A stretch of DNA of 64,000 bases from positions 1 to 64,000 of the forward strand of contig CAKVHF010000002.1 of assembly GCA_934748015.1 (NCBI GenBank). The letters run 5' to 3'. The stretch comes from an uncultured Clostridia bacterium. GTDB lineage: Bacteria; Bacillota; Clostridia; Christensenellales; UBA1242. Shown piece by piece: positions 31,301 through 38,053 of this stretch. The position numbers and the translations under genes are program-made. The notes beneath the pieces were generated by a model. It did no database searches, was not told where the DNA came from, and was given only the letters and a program-made list of their open reading frames with translations. Position 1 is the first letter of the stretch; every line of letters starts with the position of its first letter.

Positions 31301-31360
31301 CAGGCTGACAAGGGCAATTAGTATTAAGTATTTGATTTTTCCATTTTTGATGCTAGTCAT
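25316..31360 (-). CDS. Giant lipoprotein with two transglutaminase-like domains and Fn3-like repeats
   Basis: 2014 residues from ATG 31360, which has AGGAG upstream (a longer frame to 31459 lacks one). Lipobox LFAGC lies at about residue 27. The N-terminal third contains a transglutaminase/kyphoscoliosis-like domain with LSVCDGFSKAFSMMCNM (Cys), GGHAWNKVKIDG (His) and YYIVDITW (Asp). The C-terminal third repeats the domain with VAVCDGYSKAFSMMCNM, GGHAWNKVKIDG and YYVVDITW. Between and before them lie about nine to eleven Fn3-like units of about 85 residues, each with a pattern such as LSWGAIAHASSYEIYV. Both catalytic triads look intact. Likely roles are protease-like processing or crosslinking at the surface (inference). 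Confidence 0.85.
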   Translation of the reverse strand: MTSIKNGKIKYLILIALVSLCMLFAGCSCDLGLITRPSRVDTPYLMADTLAEELQWEKIDDVSCYDIYCNNKIVKTLNSTADIIKCNYRDLITDNSCNTFTIVAKSSVGTRSDSKKSNLVVVDNRSARKGSASTYSMTKASTNIVITTNRTKIAWNEVSGIDNFEGKYLVCVFSNTTGYVEIETTSASFDFASSNYSFATPHNILAYRICAITGEDTAVIISSKINYYNPDGNGYENILFDGYIWDNYINSQEELNAVAYFHFINRDESYNIYFDQEFADELSSNTIGGRGIAMQNALSDAFNSFYETSYYETSNYGKYGVIDPNNNLMMTIAINFHGVAQCDINQTSSNTQVQADDDMPYYKTYDYKANGYRAGDFVSDSYFLTSTVSTSESLYHAIENKVTPICTVGSRAELIYAEAKRVLNEIISDNMSDYEKALSIFDWITCNTTYDYAKLNNTSNRPFTKDSCYYLEGVFIDHLSVCDGFSKAFSMMCNMEGIDSIRIVGTANTGSGSGGHAWNKVKIDGEYYIVDITWTELGVGITENLSHKYFLVSDKSIETSHKAYDKRTKFFAYPTPLDTPIDYYKVNNYSFTTVSGKKQNCIQYIDSDEDLKNALDFALYTNLDWVEIGIEYDYLVAITDELNKSNAIDALQAKLKAKKYDPMLITPIYDTYSNTIDFVYRQGKYVTTMKITSTLLVNENDELKNILQHFAEYALTNSSVYDWKIEIGFDIDYIRTALNKPLTASLDDIREYIKSVKTQYNIQCNVDYLNKTEKMKINSNKFYTTVYYFSFQMVPPNTTALTAPTNVRLEGDTLRWDAVEYAKSYKIYINNILYTETNELQIDLSDIDISGDHNITVVASASGYIDSYSSTDKVVYIVLEDVNLIIQGNQIYWDAIDHATSYEIYMDNGSTPVAIIDATDQTNYSYTIDVTDFGTTHNIYVVAKFGDKTSTSNKVSITKLSQPSISISNNIVSWKAITSANAYELYVDNKLVETLTQNSNISNLTYNISSYITEVGTHSIYIKAIRLSIITSNTVSYIASEASNIASVTTQASLDTPSLAISDKTLSWGAIAHASSYEIYVGNSTSPIKTTTATTCDLSSLTGLDGFVTIYIRALSSSALYSTSKASNSVDYCAIDTFTLTINVDKLSWESVSGATGYDIYINNSSLKASVDSNTTTYTLTEDTVYYEKIWVVAKYNSISIKSNDNVSYITIGNTSIQLDGSIITWGSTTHAKTYEIYINGTLSTIIDDVDGQINYSYDLETIISTNGTYNVYIICSNDEAVSVITSKTNTVVYKRNVIKQLATPNIKISGSIISWEAITGATSYCIYNNNNDILITSTSDVSFDLSTLKITAGDYNIYVKALSTDTNYSTSNKSNVVAYTVEPAPELAQVSVIMHWDTDQITWEKVSGATGYELYIDGNLKASVPNTYYNLKSFVSDYNTHSVNIVAHDATGDHSDSPFSETITYQKTKADTWDLSSTITIYSNGVLSPNAYINLGSSNASSDDKLMWDKIDYASGYIIYVSLGDSTIYTYNVSNKATTYIFLTSLYSSLSLGSDEIIAYAVTACVESRIYMSEFDSTYYNPYSDTTYNTVYAFDGDLNDYYITSQEELNNIVYYNFVKRTAQYEISYSSAMADNMCSSDTTDKTTHIQIAYKSFQETSYYQYGWLTPVNNTMTIANYFNHGSECNPDYYSDNGKTPTTYAINTDVVTYSDLYNYSANPKKTSKFVSDNRLIKVAVTTSEELYFAIENGYTPVCTSGSRAETIYNLAKNTIKSVISDNMTDFEKALVLFDWISDNTTYDHSYSSNTSSDNMKIPSYYLEGVFMKGVAVCDGYSKAFSMMCNMLGLECIRIVGTAGSGSNVGGHAWNKVKIDGNYYVVDITWANNPGKGELSNNKEYFTHNYFLTTDAFIASTHTANANRTKFANYSTPSTMYNYYSKVRMAGTTKLMIDTSSDATQLLNLLTSNSIKLIDILINPNNKSYLSGVSSAGYVIYSYADTYTISGNSYQVFILQKN

Positions 31361-31677
31361 ATACCGATTATTTTCTCCTAAGTTATTTATATGTAATTTT
31401 GGCACATATATAACATTTTTCGACCTGTTTTGACATGATTGTTGATGTTGGAATGCCAAAATCTTATATGTGTGTCTTTGCTAAATAATCCAATGTAATA
31501 ATATCCCTTGTAACATGTTAGGTATGCTTGTTGGTTATTGACCGACCTGACACTGATAAGTAGGATATTATATAAGTATATTGTACTACAAAAAATATTA
31601 TATTCAAAATATTAGATAGTCTAAAAATAATTTGCAAAAAATATATAATATATATTAGGACGAAAATGTTGATCTGT
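31361..31677. other. AT-rich intergenic gap
   Basis: It separates two minus-strand genes. On the minus strand a TATAAT (31572-31567) could be a -10 box for the giant lipoprotein gene, but the expected -35 position is only a T-run. No terminator-like hairpin was seen. Confidence 0.3.
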
Positions 31678-32238
31678 CTAAATTGTGGATATATTCTCAC
31701 CCCATACTGTTGCTGGATCGAGTGTGGATGGGATGAACTGGAAGCAAATGGAGACAATGGTGTTGTTTCGTACGCTGGATGGTACAACTGGCAGGGTTAG
31801 ACTATCGATGAAATCAATTGTTTGATAGTCGGATACAAGGGCATCAAGATAGTAGTATTCACTATTTCCTTTGTGCCAAGAACTGTTGGGAGATATCTCG
31901 ACATTTAAGCCCTCGCCTACGATGTTATAGTCGGCATATACAGCCTTGGCTCGAACATAATACGAGCCACTAATATCGGCTACTTTTAGGGTTATTTTTT
32001 GCTTATACTTAGTGCCACTAACAATGTTGGAAGGGTACACAATATTGGCAAGCAGAGTGGTGTCTTGTTCACTAAATTCAATCTCTATATTTTGTCCAAG
32101 ATTGCAGTCGAAGACACGACTTTGCGACTTGTAGAACATGAAGATATTGACGACAATAGATGCGACCAATAGCACACCCAACCCAAAGATAACATATATT
32201 AAGATCCGATTAATTGTATATACTTTTTCACTTTTCAT
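31678..32238 (-). CDS. Membrane-anchored small protein of unknown function
   Basis: 186 residues from ATG 32238 (a TTG at 32256 is the alternative). One N-terminal helix at about 10-35 is followed by a beta-rich extracytoplasmic domain (KQKITLKVADISGSYYVRAK). The fold plan, anchor plus beta-sandwich-like domain, is like that of the proteins at 36850 and 49937, though sequence similarity is weak. No SD is evident. It lies upstream of the giant lipoprotein on the same strand, so a shared transcript is possible. Confidence 0.6.
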   Translation of the reverse strand: MKSEKVYTINRILIYVIFGLGVLLVASIVVNIFMFYKSQSRVFDCNLGQNIEIEFSEQDTTLLANIVYPSNIVSGTKYKQKITLKVADISGSYYVRAKAVYADYNIVGEGLNVEISPNSSWHKGNSEYYYLDALVSDYQTIDFIDSLTLPVVPSSVRNNTIVSICFQFIPSTLDPATVWGENISTI

Positions 32239-32350
32239 ATCAGTAATTTTGGACAAATAATGCAGATATTAAACAGTGTTTTTCTCTATTAAATTATTTT
32301 CAAATATTATAGTAATAAAAATTTTTTATTGATATTTATATTATAAATAA

Positions 32351-32564
32351 TTGTTATTTTAATATATTATGTGCTATACTTTATGTGTATCGACTATGCG
32401 GTCGGCAAGATTGCATTGCTCTCAACTATCGGTTGTTATCAATGTATATTGGGTGTAAAAAAATATAAAACTACGAACTTGGGAATTATGGCATGCGATT
32501 GCGTGACTTATTATATTTGCAAGTACAAGACATACAATAGAAACATATAAGGGGAGATTGTTAG
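32351..32564 (+). promoter_or_regulatory. Promoter and long 5' leader of the P-type ATPase gene
   Basis: TTGTTA at 32351-32356, an 18-bp spacer, and TATACT at 32375-32380. The leader would be about 180 bases. It contains short complementary stretches but no recognised riboswitch core. SD GGGGAG lies at 32551-32556, 8 bases before a GTG start. Confidence 0.5.
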
Positions 32565-35261
32565 GTGGCTAATAAGAAAGACAAAACAAAACAAAACGAC
32601 ACAACTGCTACTCAGTCTACATTGAAGTCAGATAAGAAATTGAAATCAGCAAAATCACAAAACGATGCTACCGACAAGGTTGCAGTGGACAATGTAGCAG
32701 GGACAGAAAATAAGCCTAAGTCCAACAAAGCACTTAAGAAAGCGGAAGTTAAGGCGGTGGTAGCCAAGAAAGAAGTTGTGCGTAAGCCTAAGCGAGGATT
32801 GGAAGAGGGTCAAGTTATAATGACCGAATACAATCTATCGGACAAGAAAGATGGTAACGAAGCTAAAGATGGCAGTCGCAAGAAGTCTAAACGTGGCAAA
32901 AGACCGATTGAGATTGAAAGAATTGACACTGATTGCAAGACTGGATTGACTTATGAGCAAGTAGCCAAGAGGCAGAGTGAGGGACTTAATAACATTGTAG
33001 AAGAGAAAAATACCAATACATATCGCAAGATATTTTTCAAGAATATCTGCACATTCTTCAACCTACTATGCGTGACGGTTGCGGCTGCACTTATTGCAGT
33101 GGGCAAGATCAGTGATTGCTTTTTTATGATAATAGTTTTGGCTAACACCGCAATAGGTATTATCCAAGAGATCAGGGCTAAGAAGACAATAGAGAAGATC
33201 AGTCTTGTCAATTCGCCGACAAGCAAAGTAATCCGTGCGGGAGTAGAGACCGAGATACCTGTTAGCGAAATGGTGCTAGATGATATCGTTATGTACAACA
33301 CGGGTAGACAGATTAGTGCAGACTGTATCGTTATGGATGGCGAAGTTGAGGTTAACGAGAGCCTACTTACTGGTGAGAGTGTTCCGGTTAAGAAACGCAA
33401 AGGTGATGTATTATATAGCGGAAGTTTTATAATAGGTGGCAAGTGTTTAGCTAAGGTGGATAAGGTGGGCAATGATAGTTATACTGCTAAGTTGTCTGAC
33501 AAAGCCAAGGAGTATAAGAAGCCTAAGAGTGAATTGCTTGCTAGTATGAAATTGATAATAACAATTATCGGTATCATCATTTTGCCATTGGCTATTCTTA
33601 CATTCTTCAACAACTACAATGGCACATCCAATAATATTGCTGAGACTATCGGCAGTACTGCCAGTAGTGTAGTGGGCATGATCCCATCGGGTATGTTCTT
33701 GCTAACTAGTATGGCACTAGCAGTAGGTGTTGTGAAATTGGCTAAGAGAAGAACATTGGTGCAAGACTTATATAGTATCGAGATGCTTGCCCGAACTGAT
33801 GTGCTGTGTCTAGACAAGACAGGCACTATCACTGACGGAACAATGAAGGTCAATGCAGTTATTCAGATGGATAGGACGATCAAATATACTATGAGTGATC
33901 TTGTAGGCTCTATGCTTACGGCACTGGATGACAACAATCAGACATCTAGAGCACTTATCAATCACTTTGGATATAGCAAGGAATTTACCGCCAGTCAGAT
34001 TTTGCCATTCAATAGTGCAAGAAAACTGAGTGCGGTTACTTTTAAGAACGGTGAAACCTATGTTATGGGGGCACCAGAGTTCGTGTTGAAGGTAAGAAAC
34101 AAAGAAGTAGACAATCTTGTGAAGCAATATGCCCAGAAAGGCTTCCGTGTGCTACTGATTGCTAAGGCGGAAGGACAGATCGAGAAGGATAAAATTTCGC
34201 CTAAGAGAGAACCAGTATGCGTTATTGTTATAGAAGATCATATAAGAGAAGATGCATCAGAGACACTAGAATGGTTTAGAAATAATGGTGTAGATGTTAA
34301 GATAATATCTGGTGATAATCCGCTTACAGTAAGCGAGGTTAGCCGAAGAGTAGGCGTGCAGGGCGCTGAGAAATATATTAGCCTAGATGGGTTGAGCGAA
34401 CAGCAGGTTATTGAAGCTGCTGACAAGTACACAGTATTTGGGCGTGTATCACCCGAGCAGAAGTGCATCTTGGTGCGTGCTTTGAAGGCTAAGGGACACA
34501 AGGTCGCTATGACAGGCGATGGTGTCAACGATATTTTGGCCCTAAAAGAAGCCGATTGTTCTATCGCAATGGCTAGTGGATCGGAAGCAACCAGACATGT
34601 CAGCCACTTGGTACTACTGGACAGCAATTTCTCTTGCATGCCAGCAGTTGTGGCAGAGGGTAGAAGGGTTGTTAACAATGTTCAGAACTCGTCATCACTA
34701 TTCTTGATGAAGACGATATTTACTATTCTTCTTACAATATTCTGTCTGGTTATGGGGATCAAATACACATTTAGTTCAACTAAGTTGATACTGATACTAG
34801 AGATGTTTGTAATAGGTGTCCCATCATTCTTCTTGTCACTGCAACCCAACACGGACAAGATCAAGGGTAAGTTTATAACCAACTTGATGGTAAAATCATT
34901 GCCAGCGGCACTTATCTTTACTATCATAGTTATTGCAACATACATTCTTAATGTGACCGGCTTTGTAACCGAAGAGGCTTATCAGACTATGGCATCTCTT
35001 GGTGTTACTTTTGCGGGAGTGCTAGTTCTGTATAGACTATGCAGTCCTATCAATATTTATCGTGGAATAATGTTTGCAGTTATGCTACTATTGGTGGCAT
35101 GTGCAGTATTTATCAAGGATATTTATCTATTCTTGGGCTATACAACATTGAACCTTCAGAACATTCTATTTATCATTGTTTTGGTTCAATTTGCATACCC
35201 TGTATACAACTGGTTCGTTAAGTTCTTTGATGACAAAATTGGAAAAAAGAATATTCAATAG
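32565..35261 (+). CDS. P-type cation-transporting ATPase with Lys-rich N-terminal extension
   Basis: 898 residues, GTG start. The first 120 or so residues are Lys/Asp/Thr-rich and low in complexity, then the usual cation ATPase N-region (GLTYEQVAKRQSEGLNN). Core motifs: LLTGESVPVKK (actuator), DKTGTITDGT with phosphorylated Asp417, and MTGDGVNDILALKEADCSIA (hinge). Membrane helices lie before, between and after these. The C-terminal half resembles the Exp7/YfgQ-like group of bacterial P-type ATPases, whose substrate is uncertain (calcium or another cation). Heavy-metal-binding domains and CPx motifs are absent. Confidence 0.9.
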   Translation: MANKKDKTKQNDTTATQSTLKSDKKLKSAKSQNDATDKVAVDNVAGTENKPKSNKALKKAEVKAVVAKKEVVRKPKRGLEEGQVIMTEYNLSDKKDGNEAKDGSRKKSKRGKRPIEIERIDTDCKTGLTYEQVAKRQSEGLNNIVEEKNTNTYRKIFFKNICTFFNLLCVTVAAALIAVGKISDCFFMIIVLANTAIGIIQEIRAKKTIEKISLVNSPTSKVIRAGVETEIPVSEMVLDDIVMYNTGRQISADCIVMDGEVEVNESLLTGESVPVKKRKGDVLYSGSFIIGGKCLAKVDKVGNDSYTAKLSDKAKEYKKPKSELLASMKLIITIIGIIILPLAILTFFNNYNGTSNNIAETIGSTASSVVGMIPSGMFLLTSMALAVGVVKLAKRRTLVQDLYSIEMLARTDVLCLDKTGTITDGTMKVNAVIQMDRTIKYTMSDLVGSMLTALDDNNQTSRALINHFGYSKEFTASQILPFNSARKLSAVTFKNGETYVMGAPEFVLKVRNKEVDNLVKQYAQKGFRVLLIAKAEGQIEKDKISPKREPVCVIVIEDHIREDASETLEWFRNNGVDVKIISGDNPLTVSEVSRRVGVQGAEKYISLDGLSEQQVIEAADKYTVFGRVSPEQKCILVRALKAKGHKVAMTGDGVNDILALKEADCSIAMASGSEATRHVSHLVLLDSNFSCMPAVVAEGRRVVNNVQNSSSLFLMKTIFTILLTIFCLVMGIKYTFSSTKLILILEMFVIGVPSFFLSLQPNTDKIKGKFITNLMVKSLPAALIFTIIVIATYILNVTGFVTEEAYQTMASLGVTFAGVLVLYRLCSPINIYRGIMFAVMLLLVACAVFIKDIYLFLGYTTLNLQNILFIIVLVQFAYPVYNWFVKFFDDKIGKKNIQ

Positions 35262-35301
35262 AGTGCAAAATATATAAAAGCAAAGCAAAAAAGGAAAAAA
35301 T

Positions 35302-36678
35302 ATGGCAGACAATAAATTAACAATGGACAAGATCGTAAATTTGTGCAAAAGCAGAGGATTTGTATTCCCAGGCAGTGACATCTATGGCGGTTTTGCTAAT
35401 ACTTGGGACTTTGGTCCAGTAGGTGTGGAACTAAAGAACAATATTAAGAAGGCATGGTGGAAGAGATTTGTGCAAGAGAACCCTAATAGTTATGGCGTAG
35501 ATGCAGCAATTCTTATGAACCCAACAGTATGGGACGCAAGCGGTCATACTCAGAGTTTCTCCGATCCTAAGATGGATTGCAAGTGCTGTAAGCAGAGATT
35601 TAGAGCAGATAATATTATAGAGGATCATAGCAAAGGCACTGTATGTCCAGACACTATGACTAACGAGGAGATGGAGGCATATATCGCTGAGCACAAGGTA
35701 CATTGCCCTAAATGTGGCGGATTTGATTGGACCAACATTAGACAATTTAAGTTGATGTTTGAGACCAGCCGTGGCACAGTAGAGGGCGAGAAGGATGTTG
35801 TGTATTTGCGTCCAGAGACTGCACAAGGTGAGTATGTTAACTTCCTAAATGTTCAACGTACTGCTAGAGCAAAGGTACCTTTTGGTATCGCACAGATCGG
35901 AAAATCTTTCCGTAACGAGATCACTCCGGGCAACTTCCTATTCCGTACTATCGAGTTCGAGCAAATGGAGCATCAACTATTCTGCAAGGCAGAAGACAGC
36001 CTAGATCTATACAAAGAGTATAAGGATAGAGCATGGAAATTTGCTACAGATATCGGTCTTAAGGCAGAACACTTGAGATTTCATGATCATGACAAGTTGG
36101 CTCACTATGCTAAGGCCGCTTGCGATATTCAATACCTATTTCCAATCGGCTGGCAGGAACTAAACGGTATTCACCACCGCGGTGATTATGATCTATCTAG
36201 ACACCAACAATATAGTGGCAAGTCTATGTTATATCTAGACCCTATCACTAACGAGAAATATATCCCTAATGTTATCGAGTATTCTATCGGTGCAGACAGA
36301 CTTACTCTTGCGACACTATGCGAAGCGTATGACGAAGAGACCTTAGAGAATGGCGAAACTAGAGTTGTGCTACATTTCAACCCAGCAATTGCACCATACA
36401 AGGTAGCAATTCTTCCTTTGCAGAAGAACTTGAGTGAGAAAGCAAAAGAAGTATATAATAGTCTTTGCAAGTATTTCATGTGCGATTATGACGAGGCGGG
36501 TAGTATCGGCAAGAGATATCGTAGAGAGGACGAGATAGGAACTCCATACTGCGTAACAATCGACTTCGATACGCTAGAGGATAATAGTGTAACAGTAAGA
36601 GATCGTGACACAATGGAACAGACTAGGCTCAAGATCGAAGATCTTAAGAAATATATTGAAGACAAGATTGTTTTCTAA
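35302..36678 (+). CDS. glyS: Glycyl-tRNA synthetase, single-chain class II
   Basis: 458 residues, the usual length for the alpha2-type GlyRS (glyQS). The start is supported by AAAGGA. It begins with IVNLCKSRGFVFPGSDIYGG and ANTWDFGPVG. Class II motif 2 is present as FRNEITPGNFLFRTIEFEQME and motif 3 as SIGADRL. A zinc-binding knuckle CKCC with CPKCGG is inserted. It attaches glycine to tRNA-Gly. It lies 40 bases downstream of the P-type ATPase and may be expressed with it. Confidence 0.97.
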   Translation: MADNKLTMDKIVNLCKSRGFVFPGSDIYGGFANTWDFGPVGVELKNNIKKAWWKRFVQENPNSYGVDAAILMNPTVWDASGHTQSFSDPKMDCKCCKQRFRADNIIEDHSKGTVCPDTMTNEEMEAYIAEHKVHCPKCGGFDWTNIRQFKLMFETSRGTVEGEKDVVYLRPETAQGEYVNFLNVQRTARAKVPFGIAQIGKSFRNEITPGNFLFRTIEFEQMEHQLFCKAEDSLDLYKEYKDRAWKFATDIGLKAEHLRFHDHDKLAHYAKAACDIQYLFPIGWQELNGIHHRGDYDLSRHQQYSGKSMLYLDPITNEKYIPNVIEYSIGADRLTLATLCEAYDEETLENGETRVVLHFNPAIAPYKVAILPLQKNLSEKAKEVYNSLCKYFMCDYDEAGSIGKRYRREDEIGTPYCVTIDFDTLEDNSVTVRDRDTMEQTRLKIEDLKKYIEDKIVF

Positions 36679-36849
36679 TTTGTTTTGCAGTGTATATAGT
36701 GTCAATTATTGATAAATCAATGAGTGTGTCAATATGTGCACTAATGGCATGAAAAAAAGTTGCAATTATGCATTGCAAACATAAGTAATAAACTAAACAA
36801 AATGTTAATTTGATATTAAGAAACAAATAACCGAAATCAAGGAGACAAA

Positions 36850-37497
36850 ATGAAAACTCATAAGAAGTTATTAATAACAGCAATAGCACTGATGGTTGCA
36901 TTGGTGGTTGTGGGTACAGGGCTGATCGTTGTGTTGGTAGCAAGCCAGCAACAAGCTAAAGCAGTACTTAAGGTTAATTATGTTGTAAGAGAGGTGTCTT
37001 GCGAACTTTCTGCAAGATATGCTTTTGGTGGCAATGTGTACAACATGACCACAGATGGCACAGCGTCTGGAGCAACCAAGTTGACTTACAATGCTGGTGC
37101 TAATATGGAGGGTAGTTTGATCCCTGTATATCCAACTGGCAAGACACAGATTGATCTAACCAAGGATAACAACTTGGCAGTGTTTGAGTACCAGTTTGTC
37201 AATATTTCGGAAGGTAAAGATATCAATATTGACTATGCAGAAGGTGAGGGTGAAAATGCACTTGTGGCTAACAATATGTTAGTTGGCTACAGAGTAAGCA
37301 CAACTCAACTTAACATTGCAACAATGAAATTTGAGAATACTCTGAATACATTGTCCACCCAAGAGTTGAAGACCAATTCCACCAAGAATGCAACTCTATA
37401 TATTTATGTTTTGACCAAGATTGACTCTGTTATGAACGATGCAGAATATAGTGGAGCAATCATCTGGAACTTGTCCAGAAGCAATCTAAGTGCGTAA
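36850..37497 (+). CDS. Membrane-anchored single-domain surface protein (family shared with the 49937 protein)
   Basis: 215 residues. A basic start (KTHKKLL) and one helix at about 8-31 are followed by a beta-rich domain of about 180 residues. It aligns by eye with the first 205 residues of the protein at 49937-52486: KVNYVVREVSCELSARYAFG against KVKYQVSDVYVEISAKAYIG, FEYQFVNISE against YEYKFTNLSE, and a closing W in IIWNLSRSNL against FGWTLTKADL. It is therefore a stand-alone copy of that N-terminal module. The function is unknown. SD AAGGAG precedes the ATG. Confidence 0.78.
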   Translation: MKTHKKLLITAIALMVALVVVGTGLIVVLVASQQQAKAVLKVNYVVREVSCELSARYAFGGNVYNMTTDGTASGATKLTYNAGANMEGSLIPVYPTGKTQIDLTKDNNLAVFEYQFVNISEGKDINIDYAEGEGENALVANNMLVGYRVSTTQLNIATMKFENTLNTLSTQELKTNSTKNATLYIYVLTKIDSVMNDAEYSGAIIWNLSRSNLSA

Positions 37498-37610
37498 GAG
37501 TTATTATCTGGAATGATTTTTACTACAGTAAAATATGGGTTATTATTTGAAACAACTTTTTATAAAAATATGTTGTTATCTAAAAACTATCAATTAACAA
37601 GAAAAAATAT

Positions 37611-37656
37611 AAACCACAAGCAAGTATATAAACTATATCTGTCTGTGGTTTTTTTT
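37611..37656 (+). terminator. Terminator of the 36850 gene
   Basis: AAACCACA (37611-37618) pairs with TGTGGTTT (37644-37651) before a T-run. The loop contains a second weak stem. Confidence 0.7.
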
Positions 37657-37743
37657 AGATTAGTATGATTTTTAAATAAAATTACTTACATCAATGTTGC
37701 AAATGCTATAGTTTTAGATGTTCAACAAAAGTTTGTTAAGCTT

Positions 37744-37788
37744 GGTATATTGTTTTTGCGTGCCTTGAACTTGTTTTACAGCAAAGAT
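37744..37788 (+). repeat. Hairpin-family repeat, copy 1 (degenerate, type B core)
   Basis: The conserved core GCCTTGAACTTGTTTTACAG followed by CAAAGA is present, preceded by GGTATAT as in copies 5 and 6. A good stem could not be drawn. Confidence 0.6.
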
Positions 37789-37824
37789 ATCAAATATTTT
37801 TTTACTTACATTAACTTAAACTCC

Positions 37825-37888
37825 AGAGAGAAATATTTAAGACCGAACACTTTGAACTTGATTTGCAGTGGAGAGATTAAATATTTCT
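37825..37888 (+). repeat. Hairpin-family repeat, copy 2 (type A core)
   Basis: A 12-bp stem pairs 37829-37840 with 37877-37888. The loop carries GAACACTTTGAACTTGATTT followed by GCAGTGGA, matching copies 3 and 4. Confidence 0.8.
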
Positions 37889-37912
37889 ACCACTTATATC
37901 CATTTGAGCCCC

Positions 37913-37980
37913 AGAGAGAAATATTTAAGGTCGAACACCTTGAACTTGTTTCACAGTGGAGAAATTAAATATTTCTCTCT
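37913..37980 (+). repeat. Hairpin-family repeat, copy 3 (type A core)
   Basis: A 16-bp perfect stem pairs 37913-37928 with 37965-37980. The loop contains GAACACCTTGAACTTGTTTC followed by ACAGTGGA. Confidence 0.85.
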
Positions 37981-37990
37981 CTTACTGAAC

Positions 37991-38028
37991 AAAAAAACAA
38001 CTGAACGATTATTCGTTCAGTTGTTTTT
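37991..38028. terminator. Bidirectional terminator downstream of the GLUG-repeat gene
   Basis: A 16-bp stem pairs 37993-38008 with 38013-38028 around a 4-nt TTAT loop. It has A/T-rich ends. Confidence 0.88.
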
Positions 38029-38053
38029 CTATATACTATACTTCGTCAAGAAA

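Noticed and set aside
31518..31787. 89-codon minus-strand frame overlapping the 31678 gene
   Set aside because: It overlaps a better-supported gene in another frame, has no SD and is not protein-like.
32381..32550. Metal riboswitch (M-box or yybP-ykoY) before the P-type ATPase
   Set aside because: The conserved core sequences of these riboswitches were not seen. Only an unclassified leader is supported.
37744..37980. CRISPR-like repeat array
   Set aside because: Few copies, irregular spacing, both orientations, stems that vary with the flanks, and no cas genes.
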